Source: Lewinellaceae bacterium
GTDB taxonomy: Bacteria; Bacteroidota; Bacteroidia; Chitinophagales; Saprospiraceae
DNA: 64,000 nt
Direction: 5' to 3'
NCBI GenBank assembly: GCA_020636405.1
Contig: JACJXW010000006.1
Coordinates: 1-64,000, forward strand
A program made the position numbers and the translations under genes. Positions 7,427 through 16,895 of this stretch are shown here, in pieces. Position 1 is the stretch's first letter, and every line of letters starts with the position of its first letter. The notes under the pieces are model-generated. The model was not told the origin of the DNA. It searched no databases and saw nothing but the letters and a program-made list of their open reading frames with translations.

Positions 7427-8485
7427 TTACTTGCCCACAAACGCCCTCAGCCCCAATCCTCCCACCAAGCCGTCTTCCCAGCCAAAGTCAGCATCCAGGC
7501 CTTTGACGGCCTGATACCCCAGGAAAAACTCTACTGCCATATTGGATGACAGGAAAAAGTCGAGCCCCGCGCTGCCGCGCAGGCGGAAGGGGTACTCATT
7601 GTTGAAACTGTTGCGCTGGAATGCCGCTCCGGCCATACCTTCGGCATACACCTTGAATTTATCTTCCGGATTGATGTACAGTCTCAGGAAAGGGTGGAGC
7701 GCAACGCTGAGGTCATGTTCGTCGAGTATAACGCCGCCGCCCAGCACCTGCTGGCCGCTGGTGAAGGTGAATACTCCTCCTGCCATCCATCGGGGGTGGA
7801 ACTGGAATCCAAAAATCGGGCGGATTGCGATTACGGGGTCACTGCCCGTTTCCCCATCGGAAATCCTCCACTGAAAGGAACCCTGGCCGCCAACCATCAA
7901 TAGCCCTTCCGACAGGGGCGGAGCAACGCGCCCCAGGCTTTCCCCTTCCGGCGGCAGGAGGAACAAAATGCCGACACGGGCCAGGATGTCTGTTCGGGGA
8001 TTGAGGCCCTCCTCATCCAGCCGCTGCAGGCCCGCTTGTCCTTCGATGGCCGCCGTGGCGCCCAGGAACCAGTCTACGCCGGCGCCCAGATACATCCCCC
8101 AGAAGCTGCGGTTGAAATCGAGCTCGTCAATATCGAAGTTAAAATCGCGGCTGCCCAGGAAGGCCTGGCCCTCCAGGAAGGCTACGGCCTTTTCACTGCC
8201 CTTGAAGAAATAGCGGGAAAACAGGCCGAAGTGCTGAACCGTAATATCGGGCCCATTGCTGTTGAAGCGGTTGTATAACTGTCGCCCGAAAAGCCCGCCG
8301 AGCGTAATGTTCTCATCGATAAGAATGCCCGCTTTGGCGCTGTAATCCTGAAGGCTTTGCCGGTCCAGGTCGGAGGAGAATGACCAGTCGCCGGTGGCAA
8401 AAAGGGACTTGGGTTGGAGCTGGCCGTAAAGCGGCAGATTCCAGGCCAGGGTGGCCAGTAAAAAAAGGAGGGGTAGTTTTTTCAT
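7427..8485 (-). CDS. Outer-membrane beta-barrel protein, two tandem barrel-like halves
   Basis: The 352-residue product has a signal peptide (MKKLPLLFLLATLAWNLPLYG, cleavage after about residue 21). The rest alternates hydrophobic and polar residues in beta-strand fashion with Gly and aromatic residues at strand ends, typical of outer-membrane barrels. Two halves look alike: GDWSFSSDLDRQ at about 32 and GGQGSFQWRISDG at about 199 begin them, and each carries an AGxxxFLG- or GLDFFL-like strand near its end. This suggests tandem duplication of an OmpX/OmpW-sized unit. It is followed by no obvious operon partner. Substrate or partner unknown. Confidence 0.7.
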   Translation of the reverse strand: MKKLPLLFLLATLAWNLPLYGQLQPKSLFATGDWSFSSDLDRQSLQDYSAKAGILIDENITLGGLFGRQLYNRFNSNGPDITVQHFGLFSRYFFKGSEKAVAFLEGQAFLGSRDFNFDIDELDFNRSFWGMYLGAGVDWFLGATAAIEGQAGLQRLDEEGLNPRTDILARVGILFLLPPEGESLGRVAPPLSEGLLMVGGQGSFQWRISDGETGSDPVIAIRPIFGFQFHPRWMAGGVFTFTSGQQVLGGGVILDEHDLSVALHPFLRLYINPEDKFKVYAEGMAGAAFQRNSFNNEYPFRLRGSAGLDFFLSSNMAVEFFLGYQAVKGLDADFGWEDGLVGGLGLRAFVGK

Positions 8486-8547
8486 GAGCGCGGTGTTTTT
8501 TATGAACGATAAAAGTTACTATTCATCATGGACTTTCGGCCGTTTTT

Positions 8548-9405
8548 TCAAACCCGGCTCGCCAATTCCTCCAGCGCTTCGGTTATCCCGCGGGGCTGGT
8601 ATCCAAGCGCGAAGGCTCTTTCGCTGCTCAGGCTGACGTCAACCGGGCGGGGCGCGGGCATGGCCACATCGGCCTGTTTACCGGGCTGTACCAGCCGTTC
8701 ATCGATGCCGAAGGCGCGGGCGATGTGCAGAGCCATATCGAAGCGGGAGAGCGGCTCAGGGCCGCCAAGATGGTAGAAACCTCTGGCGCCCAGGTTTAGC
8801 AATAGGAGCAAGCCACGCGCGGCATCCTCCACGTAGGCCGGGCTGCGGTACTCATCGACAAAGGCGGGCAGTGGTTGGCCCGCCCGCAGGTTTTCGACCC
8901 ATTGCTTCATGAAGTTGGCGCCCCAGCCGTAGAGCAGGGGCAGCCGCACGATGGCCGCTTCCGGATAAGTGAGCAGCACACCCTGCTCCGCCGCCGCCTT
9001 CTGCATGCCGTAGGTGCAGATGGGCGAGGGCGCCCACTCCTCGTCGTAGGGGGCATTCTGCCCGTCAAAGACCAGGTCCGTAGAGGTGAATACGAAGGGG
9101 ATGCCGGCATCGCGGGCATAGGCTGCCAGGTTGATGGCGGCGTCCACATTGATCACCTGGGATTCCTTCGGGTTCAGCTCACACCAGTTGGGGCTGGATG
9201 CGGCGGCCAGGTGCACAATGGCACTGGGACGGATCTCCCCCAGCTTTTCCAACATCTCCTCCCGGTCGAACAGGTCGAGCTGCTCCGCCGGAATATCCGG
9301 CTTTTTCAGGTTGTAGATCCCGGTGAACGGACGGCCCTGCTCCTGAAGCAGTTGCGCGAGGTGAGAACCCAGAAAACCGGCAACGCCGGTGATGAGTATT
9401 GCCAC
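8548..9405 (-). CDS. RmlD-like NAD(P)-dependent sugar-nucleotide reductase (extended SDR)
   Basis: I place the start at GTG 9405, four bases after the TAA of the upstream gene. It begins the Rossmann motif directly (VAILITGVAGFLGSHLAQ), whereas the longer open frame (Met at 9549) only reads back through the upstream gene. The 285-residue protein carries GxxGFLG for the nucleotide, the catalytic Tyr-x3-Lys (YGMQKAAAEQ), and a Ser/Thr segment (FTSTDLVFDGQNAPYDE) as in dTDP-4-dehydrorhamnose reductases and related extended short-chain dehydrogenases. The substrate is probably a sugar nucleotide or similar; no other sugar-pathway gene lies next to it. It is probably co-transcribed with the T9SS gene upstream. 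Confidence 0.8.
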   Translation of the reverse strand: MAILITGVAGFLGSHLAQLLQEQGRPFTGIYNLKKPDIPAEQLDLFDREEMLEKLGEIRPSAIVHLAAASSPNWCELNPKESQVINVDAAINLAAYARDAGIPFVFTSTDLVFDGQNAPYDEEWAPSPICTYGMQKAAAEQGVLLTYPEAAIVRLPLLYGWGANFMKQWVENLRAGQPLPAFVDEYRSPAYVEDAARGLLLLLNLGARGFYHLGGPEPLSRFDMALHIARAFGIDERLVQPGKQADVAMPAPRPVDVSLSSERAFALGYQPRGITEALEELASRV

Positions 9406-9409
9406 AGGC

Positions 9410-10420
9410 TTATTGTTTGATGATCTTATACACAAAAGTACGCTTTCCGGTTGTGCCGTGCAGAAAATAAATGCCAGTGCCCAGGCCTTCCAGCGAAACA
9501 TCACGTGGTAGCTGCAACGCCTGCCACTCGCGAACGGGCTGGCCATCAACGTTGTACAGGGTGAGGCCCAGGGGCGTTTCGGCCGCCCCTTTCAGTTGGA
9601 GCATGCCCAATGTGGGGTTGGGGGCTGGCTGGAATAATCCCGGATCGGTAATGGATGACAGCCCGGTGGCCTCGTCGATGAGTACGTGCAGCAGGATCTG
9701 TCTTTCGGCGATCACCACCTGTCCCCGCCATTCCTTGATCTCTATTCCGAAAAGGTAATGGCCGGGTAGGCAAGGTGAGTCCCAGGTTAAGTCTCCAGTT
9801 ATGGGATCGATTTCCAGGCTATTGGTGCAGCCGTCAAATTCCTGGGGGTACAGGTAGGCTGCGGGGGCCGCCGGCTCCGTAAGGCTGTAACTGATACTGT
9901 CGCCATCGGGATCGTAGATGTTGGGGTTATAGGTGAATGCCGATCCGGGCAAGGCAAGGCATACCGGCGGTTGCAACGGAGCAGCCTGGCTGTTACATCC
10001 CTGAAACATGGGGCTGAGAAAAGTGTAAGTATTGCTGATCCTCACGGGAATATCTGGTTCGGACTGAAAACTGAGGATATCATCCGAGTAACAGCATTCT
10101 TCAATGTTTAGAACGTAAGCGCCTCTGGAGGGATAGGTGTGCTCTGCAAGGTATTGCCCCATTACGACATCCCATTCCAGCAGAATAGCGGAAACGAGGG
10201 GGATATTCTGACAGCTGCCGTCTCCCCAGCACAATTCTACTGAATCCGGGATGGCGGTAGGCTCCAGGCCGCGATAGAAAAGGGATACATTTGCCCGTAA
10301 GGCTAAAGAGGTGGCACAATCGCCTGCCTGCTCAACGGAAATTTCCCCTCCCCATATTTCGGGTTGGGCAAAACCGGAGGCGCCGAGCGCCAGCAATAAG
10401 GTAGTAATCATAGCTTTCAT
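9410..10420 (-). CDS. Secreted T9SS protein with PKD-like region
   Basis: The 336-residue protein has a signal peptide (MKAMITTLLLALGASGFAQ) and a C-terminal T9SS type A sorting domain of about 75 residues (PGLFQPAPNPTLGMLQL, then LTLYNVDGQPVREW, ending GIYFLHGTTGKRTFVYKIIK). The middle contains DSVELCWGDGSC and YDPDGDSISYSLTEP, which look like PKD/cadherin-like beta-sandwich strands, with several Cys residues that could form disulfides. It is expected at the cell surface or released. Function unknown. The next gene starts four bases after its stop. Confidence 0.8.
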   Translation of the reverse strand: MKAMITTLLLALGASGFAQPEIWGGEISVEQAGDCATSLALRANVSLFYRGLEPTAIPDSVELCWGDGSCQNIPLVSAILLEWDVVMGQYLAEHTYPSRGAYVLNIEECCYSDDILSFQSEPDIPVRISNTYTFLSPMFQGCNSQAAPLQPPVCLALPGSAFTYNPNIYDPDGDSISYSLTEPAAPAAYLYPQEFDGCTNSLEIDPITGDLTWDSPCLPGHYLFGIEIKEWRGQVVIAERQILLHVLIDEATGLSSITDPGLFQPAPNPTLGMLQLKGAAETPLGLTLYNVDGQPVREWQALQLPRDVSLEGLGTGIYFLHGTTGKRTFVYKIIKQ

Positions 10421-10534
10421 AAAAAAGTGTTTAAATAAAAAGATTGCCGGCTTTGTCGAACTGAAATCGTTGATGAAACCGGCAGGGTGATTCCGTTTTT
10501 TAGTTGAATGCTTCCAACCCCAGCATAAATACCC

Positions 10535-10617
10535 TACATTTGCGTTCCTTATTGGAACGCTTAGGCAACCTACCCCCGGTAGAGTTGTTATTAATTTCAG
10601 CCCAGGTGCCTGGGCTG
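10535..10617. repeat. Cluster of three short perfect hairpins upstream of the BatA-like gene
   Basis: After a perfect -7 element TACATTTG (10535-10542) come three inverted repeats: GCGTTCC/GGAACGC (10542-10560, 5 nt loop), CTACC/GGTAG (10570-10582) and CAGCCCAGG/CCTGGGCTG (10598-10617, 2 nt loop). They may be a structured leader of the gene at 10756 or a remnant of a dispersed palindromic repeat. The rest of 10421-10755 shows no gene. Confidence 0.55.
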
Positions 10618-10755
10618 CAAGTTGTATTTTATCCTCGCCAGATGGCTGGGAACCGTACCAATGATAAACAGGGAGGCTCGGGTAACATTCTTACTCCAGA
10701 GCGCCGGGGATAAAATGCAACTAAAAACACATAAACGCAACAGCAACGATATAGC

Positions 10756-12789
10756 ATGCAGTTCTTATATCCGACATTTCTGTTCGCTCTGGCCGCGCTG
10801 GCCATTCCCGTCATACTCCACCTCTTCTATTTCCGGCGCTTCAAAAAGGTGTACTTCACCAATGTACGCTTTCTCAAGGAGGTAAAGGAAGAGACCAGCG
10901 CCCGCTCCAAGCTGCGCAACCTGTTGGTGTTGCTGATGCGCCTGCTGGCCATTGCCTTTTTGGTGCTGGCCTTCGCCCAGCCGTTCCTTCCAGCCAAAAA
11001 TGCCGAGGTGAAGGCGGGAACGAAAGCCGTCAGCATTTTTATCGACAATTCCTTCAGTATGGAGGCCCTCAGCCAGGATGTGCCCCTGCTGGAAAAAGCC
11101 AAACAGCGCGCCCGCGAGGCAGTGCAGGCCTACGCCCCGGATGACCAGTTCCAGATACTGACCAACGATTTCGAAGGGCGCCACCAGCGCCTGGTGGGCC
11201 GCGACGACGCCCTGGCCCTCATCGACGAAGTGGCCATCAGCCCCGAAGTGAAAGCCCTCTCCCGGGTGCTCACCCGCCAACAACAAGCCCTGAGTACCGG
11301 CCGCACGGAAAACCATGTGGCCTATATGATCTCTGACTTCCAACGCAACATTACCGATATCGAAAACTACGCGGACACCACGATGGAACTCAATCTCGTC
11401 CCGCTGCAGGCCGTCCAGGAACGCAATATCGGGATCGATTCAGCCTGGTTCAACGCACCGGTGCCCATCGCCAACCAGGCTAACGCCGTCATCGTCAAGA
11501 TTCGCAACTTCACGGGCGAGGATGCCGAAAATATACGCCTCTCCATTGGTTATGAGGGGCAAACCAAACCGGTGGGCACCTTGTCTATCCCCGCCAATGC
11601 ATCCGTACTGGATACGGTCAACCTTTCCATACAACGCACGGGATGGCACGAGGCAGAATTGGCCATCACAGACTATCCGGTACAGTTCGACGATACCTAC
11701 TACTTCTCCTTCAACGTCAGAGAGCAGATCAATGTGCTGGCCATCAACGAATCGGAGCCGGGCCGATACCTCACTGCCGCGCTCAGCGGCATGCCCAATT
11801 TCAAGCTCGATAACCTGCTGAGCCAGAACCTCGACTATTCGAGTTTTTCCAATTATCAGCTCATCATCACCAATGGACTGAGCAACATCTCCACCGGGCT
11901 AGGCTTTGAACTGGCGCAGTTCGTAAAGGAAGGCGGCAACTTGTTGGTTTTTCCCGGCCGCAACGCCAATATCGATACCTACCGCAGCTTCCTGACGGCC
12001 TTCCCCGCCAACGAACTGCTGCGCTTCGAAGAAGAGCCCCGGGTGGTCGGCTCCGTCAATACGGAGGAGTTCATTTTCAACGATGTTTTCGAGAACCGGA
12101 GCGCTAACCTGAAACTGCCCTCTACCCAGGGCAATTTCCGGCTGGCCACCTCCGCCAGCCGCGGCGAAGAGCGCCTGCTGTCCTACCGCGATGGCAACGC
12201 CTACCTGGCCAAATATCAGGTAGAAAAAGGCAACCTCTATTTGTGCGCCGCGCCGCTCGACGAGCAGTACAACGACCTGGTGCGCAACGGCGAGATCTTC
12301 ATCCCCATGTTGTACAAAATGGCCATTTCTGCCGGCAAAGGGCAAAAGGTGGCCTACACCATCGGCCGGGATGAAGTGATCGAGGCCAACCACCAGGCCA
12401 CCAGCTCGGACATCGTCTACAAGCTCAAAGGGCAGGGGAGGGAGTTTATCCCCGAACAACGCATCATCGGTTCAAAAGTTTTCCTCAGCGTCAACAACCA
12501 GGTCCGGGACGCCGGCTTCTACAGCCTCTTCCTCAAAGCGGCCACCCCGCTCGGCACCTACGCCTTCAACTACGACCGCCGGGAGTCAGCCCTCGACTAC
12601 TACGCCCCCGATGCCCTCGCAGAGTTGATCGGCCAACAGGCCAACATCATCAACATCGCCGATACGGCGGTGCTCACCGCCCGCATCGAAGAGCAAAGCC
12701 AGGGCACGCCCCTGTGGCGGTGGTGCCTCATCCTGGCGCTGGTGTTTCTTGCAGTAGAGGTGTTGTTGCTGCGGTTGTGGAAGGTGTGA
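10756..12789 (+). CDS. BatA-like membrane protein with VWA-like domain
   Basis: The 677-residue product starts with the BatA/aerotolerance N-terminal module: membrane segment (about 4-26, YPTFLFALAALAIPVILHLF), FRRFKKVYFTNVRFL, then a second membrane segment (about 53-75). A von Willebrand A-like region follows with a MIDAS-type DNSFSM (about 97-102, DxSxS). The long middle part (about 230-620) alternates beta-sandwich and glutamine-amidotransferase-like stretches (LIITNGLSNISTGLGFELAQ, then GGNLLVFPGRN). A final membrane helix lies at about 652-675. The family sits in the inner membrane, often beside MoxR/Bat genes, which are not seen here. Role uncertain, possibly envelope integrity. Confidence 0.8.
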   Translation: MQFLYPTFLFALAALAIPVILHLFYFRRFKKVYFTNVRFLKEVKEETSARSKLRNLLVLLMRLLAIAFLVLAFAQPFLPAKNAEVKAGTKAVSIFIDNSFSMEALSQDVPLLEKAKQRAREAVQAYAPDDQFQILTNDFEGRHQRLVGRDDALALIDEVAISPEVKALSRVLTRQQQALSTGRTENHVAYMISDFQRNITDIENYADTTMELNLVPLQAVQERNIGIDSAWFNAPVPIANQANAVIVKIRNFTGEDAENIRLSIGYEGQTKPVGTLSIPANASVLDTVNLSIQRTGWHEAELAITDYPVQFDDTYYFSFNVREQINVLAINESEPGRYLTAALSGMPNFKLDNLLSQNLDYSSFSNYQLIITNGLSNISTGLGFELAQFVKEGGNLLVFPGRNANIDTYRSFLTAFPANELLRFEEEPRVVGSVNTEEFIFNDVFENRSANLKLPSTQGNFRLATSASRGEERLLSYRDGNAYLAKYQVEKGNLYLCAAPLDEQYNDLVRNGEIFIPMLYKMAISAGKGQKVAYTIGRDEVIEANHQATSSDIVYKLKGQGREFIPEQRIIGSKVFLSVNNQVRDAGFYSLFLKAATPLGTYAFNYDRRESALDYYAPDALAELIGQQANIINIADTAVLTARIEEQSQGTPLWRWCLILALVFLAVEVLLLRLWKV

Positions 12790-12832
12790 GGCGGCGCCCG
12801 TTAATCAAATAAAGCGTTCCTATTCAATTTTC

Positions 12833-12880
12833 TTGACATTCGGGCCTGAATGTTTATTTTGGGCTTCGTATGTAAGGAGG
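12833..12880 (+). promoter_or_regulatory. TTGACA-type promoter and strong Shine-Dalgarno of HTCS2
   Basis: TTGACA at 12833-12838 is followed after 16 bp by TATTTTG (12855-12861). An AAGGAGG (12874-12880) lies four bases before the ATG at 12885. Strong SD sequences are unusual for Bacteroidota and this one fixes the start codon. Confidence 0.5.
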
Positions 12881-12884
12881 AACA

Positions 12885-15800
12885 ATGAGATTTTCTGTTC
12901 TGGTAGTGATACTTATACTGCATGCCGGTTGCCTCCTCGGCCAGGCGCCGGCTAAGGCCACGCTACTCTCTGTCAACGAAGGATTGTCGCAGGGTATGGC
13001 CTTCGATATCCTGCAGAGCCGGGACGGCTTCCTGTGGATTGCCACCAAAGACGGCCTGAACCGGTATGATGGCTACCGCTTTGAGATTTTCTCCCACGAC
13101 CCTTTCGACCCCTTTTCTATTGTTTCCAATGAAGTATGGAAGATCTTCGAAGACAGCCGGGGGCGGCTGTGGCTGGCCTGCCCGGGAGGGCTCGATGTAT
13201 TCCTCCCCCAAACCGGACGCTTTTTCCACGTCATCCCCGGCCTCCAGGGCTACAATGGCGATTCCGTTTCCTTTACCGAGACACCCGATGGGACGATCTG
13301 GGTGACTGTCGCCGGGAAGTTCTGGCGGGTGGAAGTGCCCGACGGCCTGCTCGCTGAGGCTGCCAGGGCCGGCAATGCGTTCCCCGATCTGCCGGTCAGG
13401 CCGATCGAATGGCCCGGCGTCTTGTTCAGCACGGTTTTCTACTCCGGAAATGGAACCCTGCTGGCCGGCTCTTTGAAGGGGGTTTTCAGCGTCGATCCGG
13501 CCGATGCGTCCCTGCGGGTAGCAGCCCTGGCCGGCGCCTCGGTAGACATCATCGGGGAAGACGGCCTGGGCAGGATCTGGCTCGTCGCGCTTTCGCCTGC
13601 TTTGGAAGGGTTGTACCGGCAGGCGGAGTATGGGATGTGGCGGTGGAAGATCGATGAAGGGGCGCCACGGCCCATAACTGGCCTTCCTTACGGCCGGTAC
13701 CGGTTCGATCACAACGGCTTTCTTTGGGCTTGGAAGTATACCGATAACACTTTCCGAAAATGGGACCCGGAAAAATTCGCAAACGGCGAAGCGCCGGAGC
13801 TGATATGGATCAACGATCAACCCTTTACCCAAAACCCTGCTTATTTCCCCACCACCATCGCCTTCGACCAATCCGACAACGTCTGGATCGCCACCAACGG
13901 CTTCGGCGTGCTGAAGGTCAGTTTTCAAAGCCCGGGATTTCGCAGTTACCTGCCGCTTACCTCCCAGCGGATGATCGCGGAAGGCCCCGGCGGTTATCTT
14001 TATCTGCAGTCGGATTACGGAAAAAGATATGCTTCCTCCCGCTTCCGGGAAGGCCTGTCCACCCCCTGGACGATTCCCATTTCCAAAACGGAAAGAAAGA
14101 CCGTCCTTGCTTTCAGCCGGCAGGGAAACGCCTGGGCAAATAAAGATGCCGACTCCCTTTTCCTCCTCGGATCGCCCTCCCGCCGATACCCCTGGAAAGC
14201 GATGGGCCTGATCAGCTGTAAGAATAGAAAACTGCTAAGTGTGAGCGAAAAAGGCCTGCATCAGTTCGATCCCGCTACGAAGCAAAGCCGGCTGATCCCT
14301 TTCGAACAGCCCCCACAATCATCGCCTAATTTCACCTACTCGCACTTTTTGTACGAAGATCCTACCGGAACGGTCTGGATCTTTGCTTTCGAAGGCTTGA
14401 TAGAGGCTGTTCCGGCAGGCGATAGCTATCATTTTCGCTATTTTAAGAATAACCCGGCCGACCGTACCTCCCTGTCCCACAACACCGTGCTCAGCGTAGC
14501 GGCCGACCCGCTCGAGCCCGAACGCTACCTTTGGGCAGGCGCCAAAGGGGGCGGGCTGAACCGCCTGGATCGCCAAACCGGTGCGTTTAAGCATTACAAA
14601 ACGGAACAGGGCCTGCCCGACAACGTCGTCTACGGCATTTTACCCGACGACTACGGCCATCTGTGGCTGAGCACCAACCGAGGCTTGTGCCGTTTTCACG
14701 TACGCTCAGCGACCACTCGCAACTTCACCGTAGCCGACGGCCTGCAGGACAACGAATTCAACCAGTCGAGCTACCTGAAAACGACCGGCGGGCGCCTGAT
14801 TTTCGGCGGCGTCAACGGCCTGACGGTATTTCACCCCGACAGCCTGCAATTCAACGAGCGCGCACCGCTTACCGCCCTCACCCACATCCGGGTGAACAAT
14901 CAACTGACGGGTTTTCGCGACCGGGAAGGGACGGATAGCGACTTCCCCCTCCTGGAAAAAGCAGGCCTCCAAACCCTTCGCCTCGATCTGACGCACCGGC
15001 AGAACCTGGTCTCTCTCGAATTCGCCGCCCTCGACTTTTCCAACCCTGCTCAAAACCAATACCGCTATCAGTTGCTCCGGCAACGCATTTTTGGAGAAAG
15101 CGATCAGGACAACTGGGTGGAGTTGGGCTACAAAAACAGCGTACAGTTCGCCAACCTGCAACCGGGCCGCTATACCTTCAAGGTGCTGGGCAGCAACAAC
15201 GACGGGGTTTGGAGTGAGCAACCCGCCGTGCTCGAATTTACCATCCACCCGCCCTGGTGGGCAAGCTGGTCGGCTTACCTGCTGTACGCCCTGGCAGTGA
15301 GCGGCATCGTCCTGTTCGGTTACCGGTATCAGCTGCGCCAGCGGCTGCAGGCCCAGGAAGCCCTGCGGCTCAGGGAACTGGACGAGTTCAAAAACCGCTT
15401 TTTCACCAACATCACCCACGAATTTCGCACCCCGCTGACGGTGATCCTGGGCGAAGCGGACAGGCTTCGGCGCGGGGAGTCGGCGCCGGAGCAGTCCGCC
15501 GGCGCCATCAAACGCAGTGGCGAAAACCTGCTGCGCCTGGTCAACCAGTTGCTCGACCTGGCCAAACTGGAATCGAACAGCTTCAATCTCAACTATGTAC
15601 AAGGAGACGTTCTGGCCTACCTCCGCTACATCACCGAAAGCCTGCGGGGGATCGCCGACAGCCGGGGCGTCCGGCTACAGGTGGAGAGTTCAGCTTCGGA
15701 AATCGTGATGGACTACGACCCGGAGCGCCTGTTGCAGATCGTGTACAACCTATTGTCGAATGCCATCAAATTCACGCCTGCCGGCGGAGAGGTGGAACTG

Positions 15801-16892
15801 CGGGCGGAGGTGGCGCCCCAGCTGCGCCCCTCCCATCTGATCCTCATGGTAAGCGATACTGGCGCGGGCATCCCTCCGGAGGAACTGCCTCGCATTTTCG
15901 ATCGTTTTTACTCCTCCCCCCTCGGGGGAGGCGGGGAGGGGGCTGGCATCGGCCTGGCGCTGACCAATGAACTGGTGACGGCGATGGGCGGCGAGATAGA
16001 CGTAGAAAGCGAAGTGGGCAAGGGAACGGTTTTCACCGTCCGGATGCCCGTTTCCAACAAGGCTCAAACCGGTGAAGCAGCAGCAGCCATCCCGGAGGCA
16101 ATGACGGTCCCGTCAGCTCAGCCGGCTGCGGCAGCCCCGCCGGGTGCCCCCACCGTCCTGATCATCGAGGACCATCCCGATGTGGTAGCCTACCTGACTT
16201 CCTGTCTTGGGGGGAAATTCGCGCTGCACCTGGCCTACAACGGCCGGGAGGGCATTGAAAAAGCCCTGGAAACGGTGCCCGATCTGATCGTCAGCGACGT
16301 GATGATGCCGGAAAAGGACGGGTTCGAGGTTTGCGAAACGCTCAAAACCGACGAGCGCAGCAGCCATATTCCCATCGTGTTGCTTACGGCCAAGGCCGGC
16401 GTGGAAAGCCGCATCGCCGGCCTGCGCCGGGGCGCCGACGCCTACCTGGCCAAGCCATTTCATGAGGAAGAGCTCCTCGCTACCCTGGAGAACCTGCTGG
16501 AAGGGCGAAAAAAACTACGGGAAAAATACCGGGATACCGCCTTCCAGCCCTCCCCAACGATTCCTTCCAATAAGGTCGACCCCGAGGAAGAATTTCTGCA
16601 AAAAGTCCGGGCCGTCGTACTGGCCCATCTTGCGGATTCCTCTTTCTCCGTAGACGATCTGTGCAGGGCCCTCACCATGAGCCAGCCCCAGCTGCACCGC
16701 AAGCTGACGGCGCTGACGGGCAAGAACGCCACGCTGTTTATCCGCTCCGTCCGCCTTGCCAAAGCCAGAGAACTGCTGCTGACCGGCCAAAAGAACGTCA
16801 GCGAGGTAGCCTATGCAGTGGGGTTCTCCGACCCCAAGTACTTCAGCCGGGTCTTTGCGCAGGAGTTCGGCGTTCCGCCGAGTAAGGTCTAG
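12885..16892 (+). CDS. HTCS2: beta-propeller hybrid histidine kinase/response regulator/AraC
   Basis: A 1335-residue one-protein signalling pathway. Signal peptide (1-21), periplasmic two-component-regulator propeller repeats (about 25-690, with repeated SRDGFLWIATKDGLNRYDGY- and YGHLWLSTNRGLCRF-type blades), Y_Y_Y domain (about 726-787, ending WSEQPAVLEFTI), membrane segment (791-812), HisKA with His845 (ITHEFRTPL), HATPase (about 940-1047, NLLSNAIKFT, DTGAGI, GIGLAL), receiver (about 1087-1200, Asp1138 in LIVSDVMMP), and a C-terminal AraC helix-turn-helix domain (about 1240-1335). HTCS proteins sense periplasmic ligands and activate nearby genes. No SusC/SusD genes follow. The next gene, 126 bp downstream on the same strand, is a giant T9SS adhesin. 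Confidence 0.95.
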   Translation: MRFSVLVVILILHAGCLLGQAPAKATLLSVNEGLSQGMAFDILQSRDGFLWIATKDGLNRYDGYRFEIFSHDPFDPFSIVSNEVWKIFEDSRGRLWLACPGGLDVFLPQTGRFFHVIPGLQGYNGDSVSFTETPDGTIWVTVAGKFWRVEVPDGLLAEAARAGNAFPDLPVRPIEWPGVLFSTVFYSGNGTLLAGSLKGVFSVDPADASLRVAALAGASVDIIGEDGLGRIWLVALSPALEGLYRQAEYGMWRWKIDEGAPRPITGLPYGRYRFDHNGFLWAWKYTDNTFRKWDPEKFANGEAPELIWINDQPFTQNPAYFPTTIAFDQSDNVWIATNGFGVLKVSFQSPGFRSYLPLTSQRMIAEGPGGYLYLQSDYGKRYASSRFREGLSTPWTIPISKTERKTVLAFSRQGNAWANKDADSLFLLGSPSRRYPWKAMGLISCKNRKLLSVSEKGLHQFDPATKQSRLIPFEQPPQSSPNFTYSHFLYEDPTGTVWIFAFEGLIEAVPAGDSYHFRYFKNNPADRTSLSHNTVLSVAADPLEPERYLWAGAKGGGLNRLDRQTGAFKHYKTEQGLPDNVVYGILPDDYGHLWLSTNRGLCRFHVRSATTRNFTVADGLQDNEFNQSSYLKTTGGRLIFGGVNGLTVFHPDSLQFNERAPLTALTHIRVNNQLTGFRDREGTDSDFPLLEKAGLQTLRLDLTHRQNLVSLEFAALDFSNPAQNQYRYQLLRQRIFGESDQDNWVELGYKNSVQFANLQPGRYTFKVLGSNNDGVWSEQPAVLEFTIHPPWWASWSAYLLYALAVSGIVLFGYRYQLRQRLQAQEALRLRELDEFKNRFFTNITHEFRTPLTVILGEADRLRRGESAPEQSAGAIKRSGENLLRLVNQLLDLAKLESNSFNLNYVQGDVLAYLRYITESLRGIADSRGVRLQVESSASEIVMDYDPERLLQIVYNLLSNAIKFTPAGGEVELRAEVAPQLRPSHLILMVSDTGAGIPPEELPRIFDRFYSSPLGGGGEGAGIGLALTNELVTAMGGEIDVESEVGKGTVFTVRMPVSNKAQTGEAAAAIPEAMTVPSAQPAAAAPPGAPTVLIIEDHPDVVAYLTSCLGGKFALHLAYNGREGIEKALETVPDLIVSDVMMPEKDGFEVCETLKTDERSSHIPIVLLTAKAGVESRIAGLRRGADAYLAKPFHEEELLATLENLLEGRKKLREKYRDTAFQPSPTIPSNKVDPEEEFLQKVRAVVLAHLADSSFSVDDLCRALTMSQPQLHRKLTALTGKNATLFIRSVRLAKARELLLTGQKNVSEVAYAVGFSDPKYFSRVFAQEFGVPPSKV

Positions 16893-16895
16893 TTG

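Noticed and set aside
9406..9549. Extension of the RmlD-like reductase to Met 9549
   Set aside because: It overlaps the end of the upstream T9SS gene; the Rossmann motif begins at the GTG four bases after that gene's stop.
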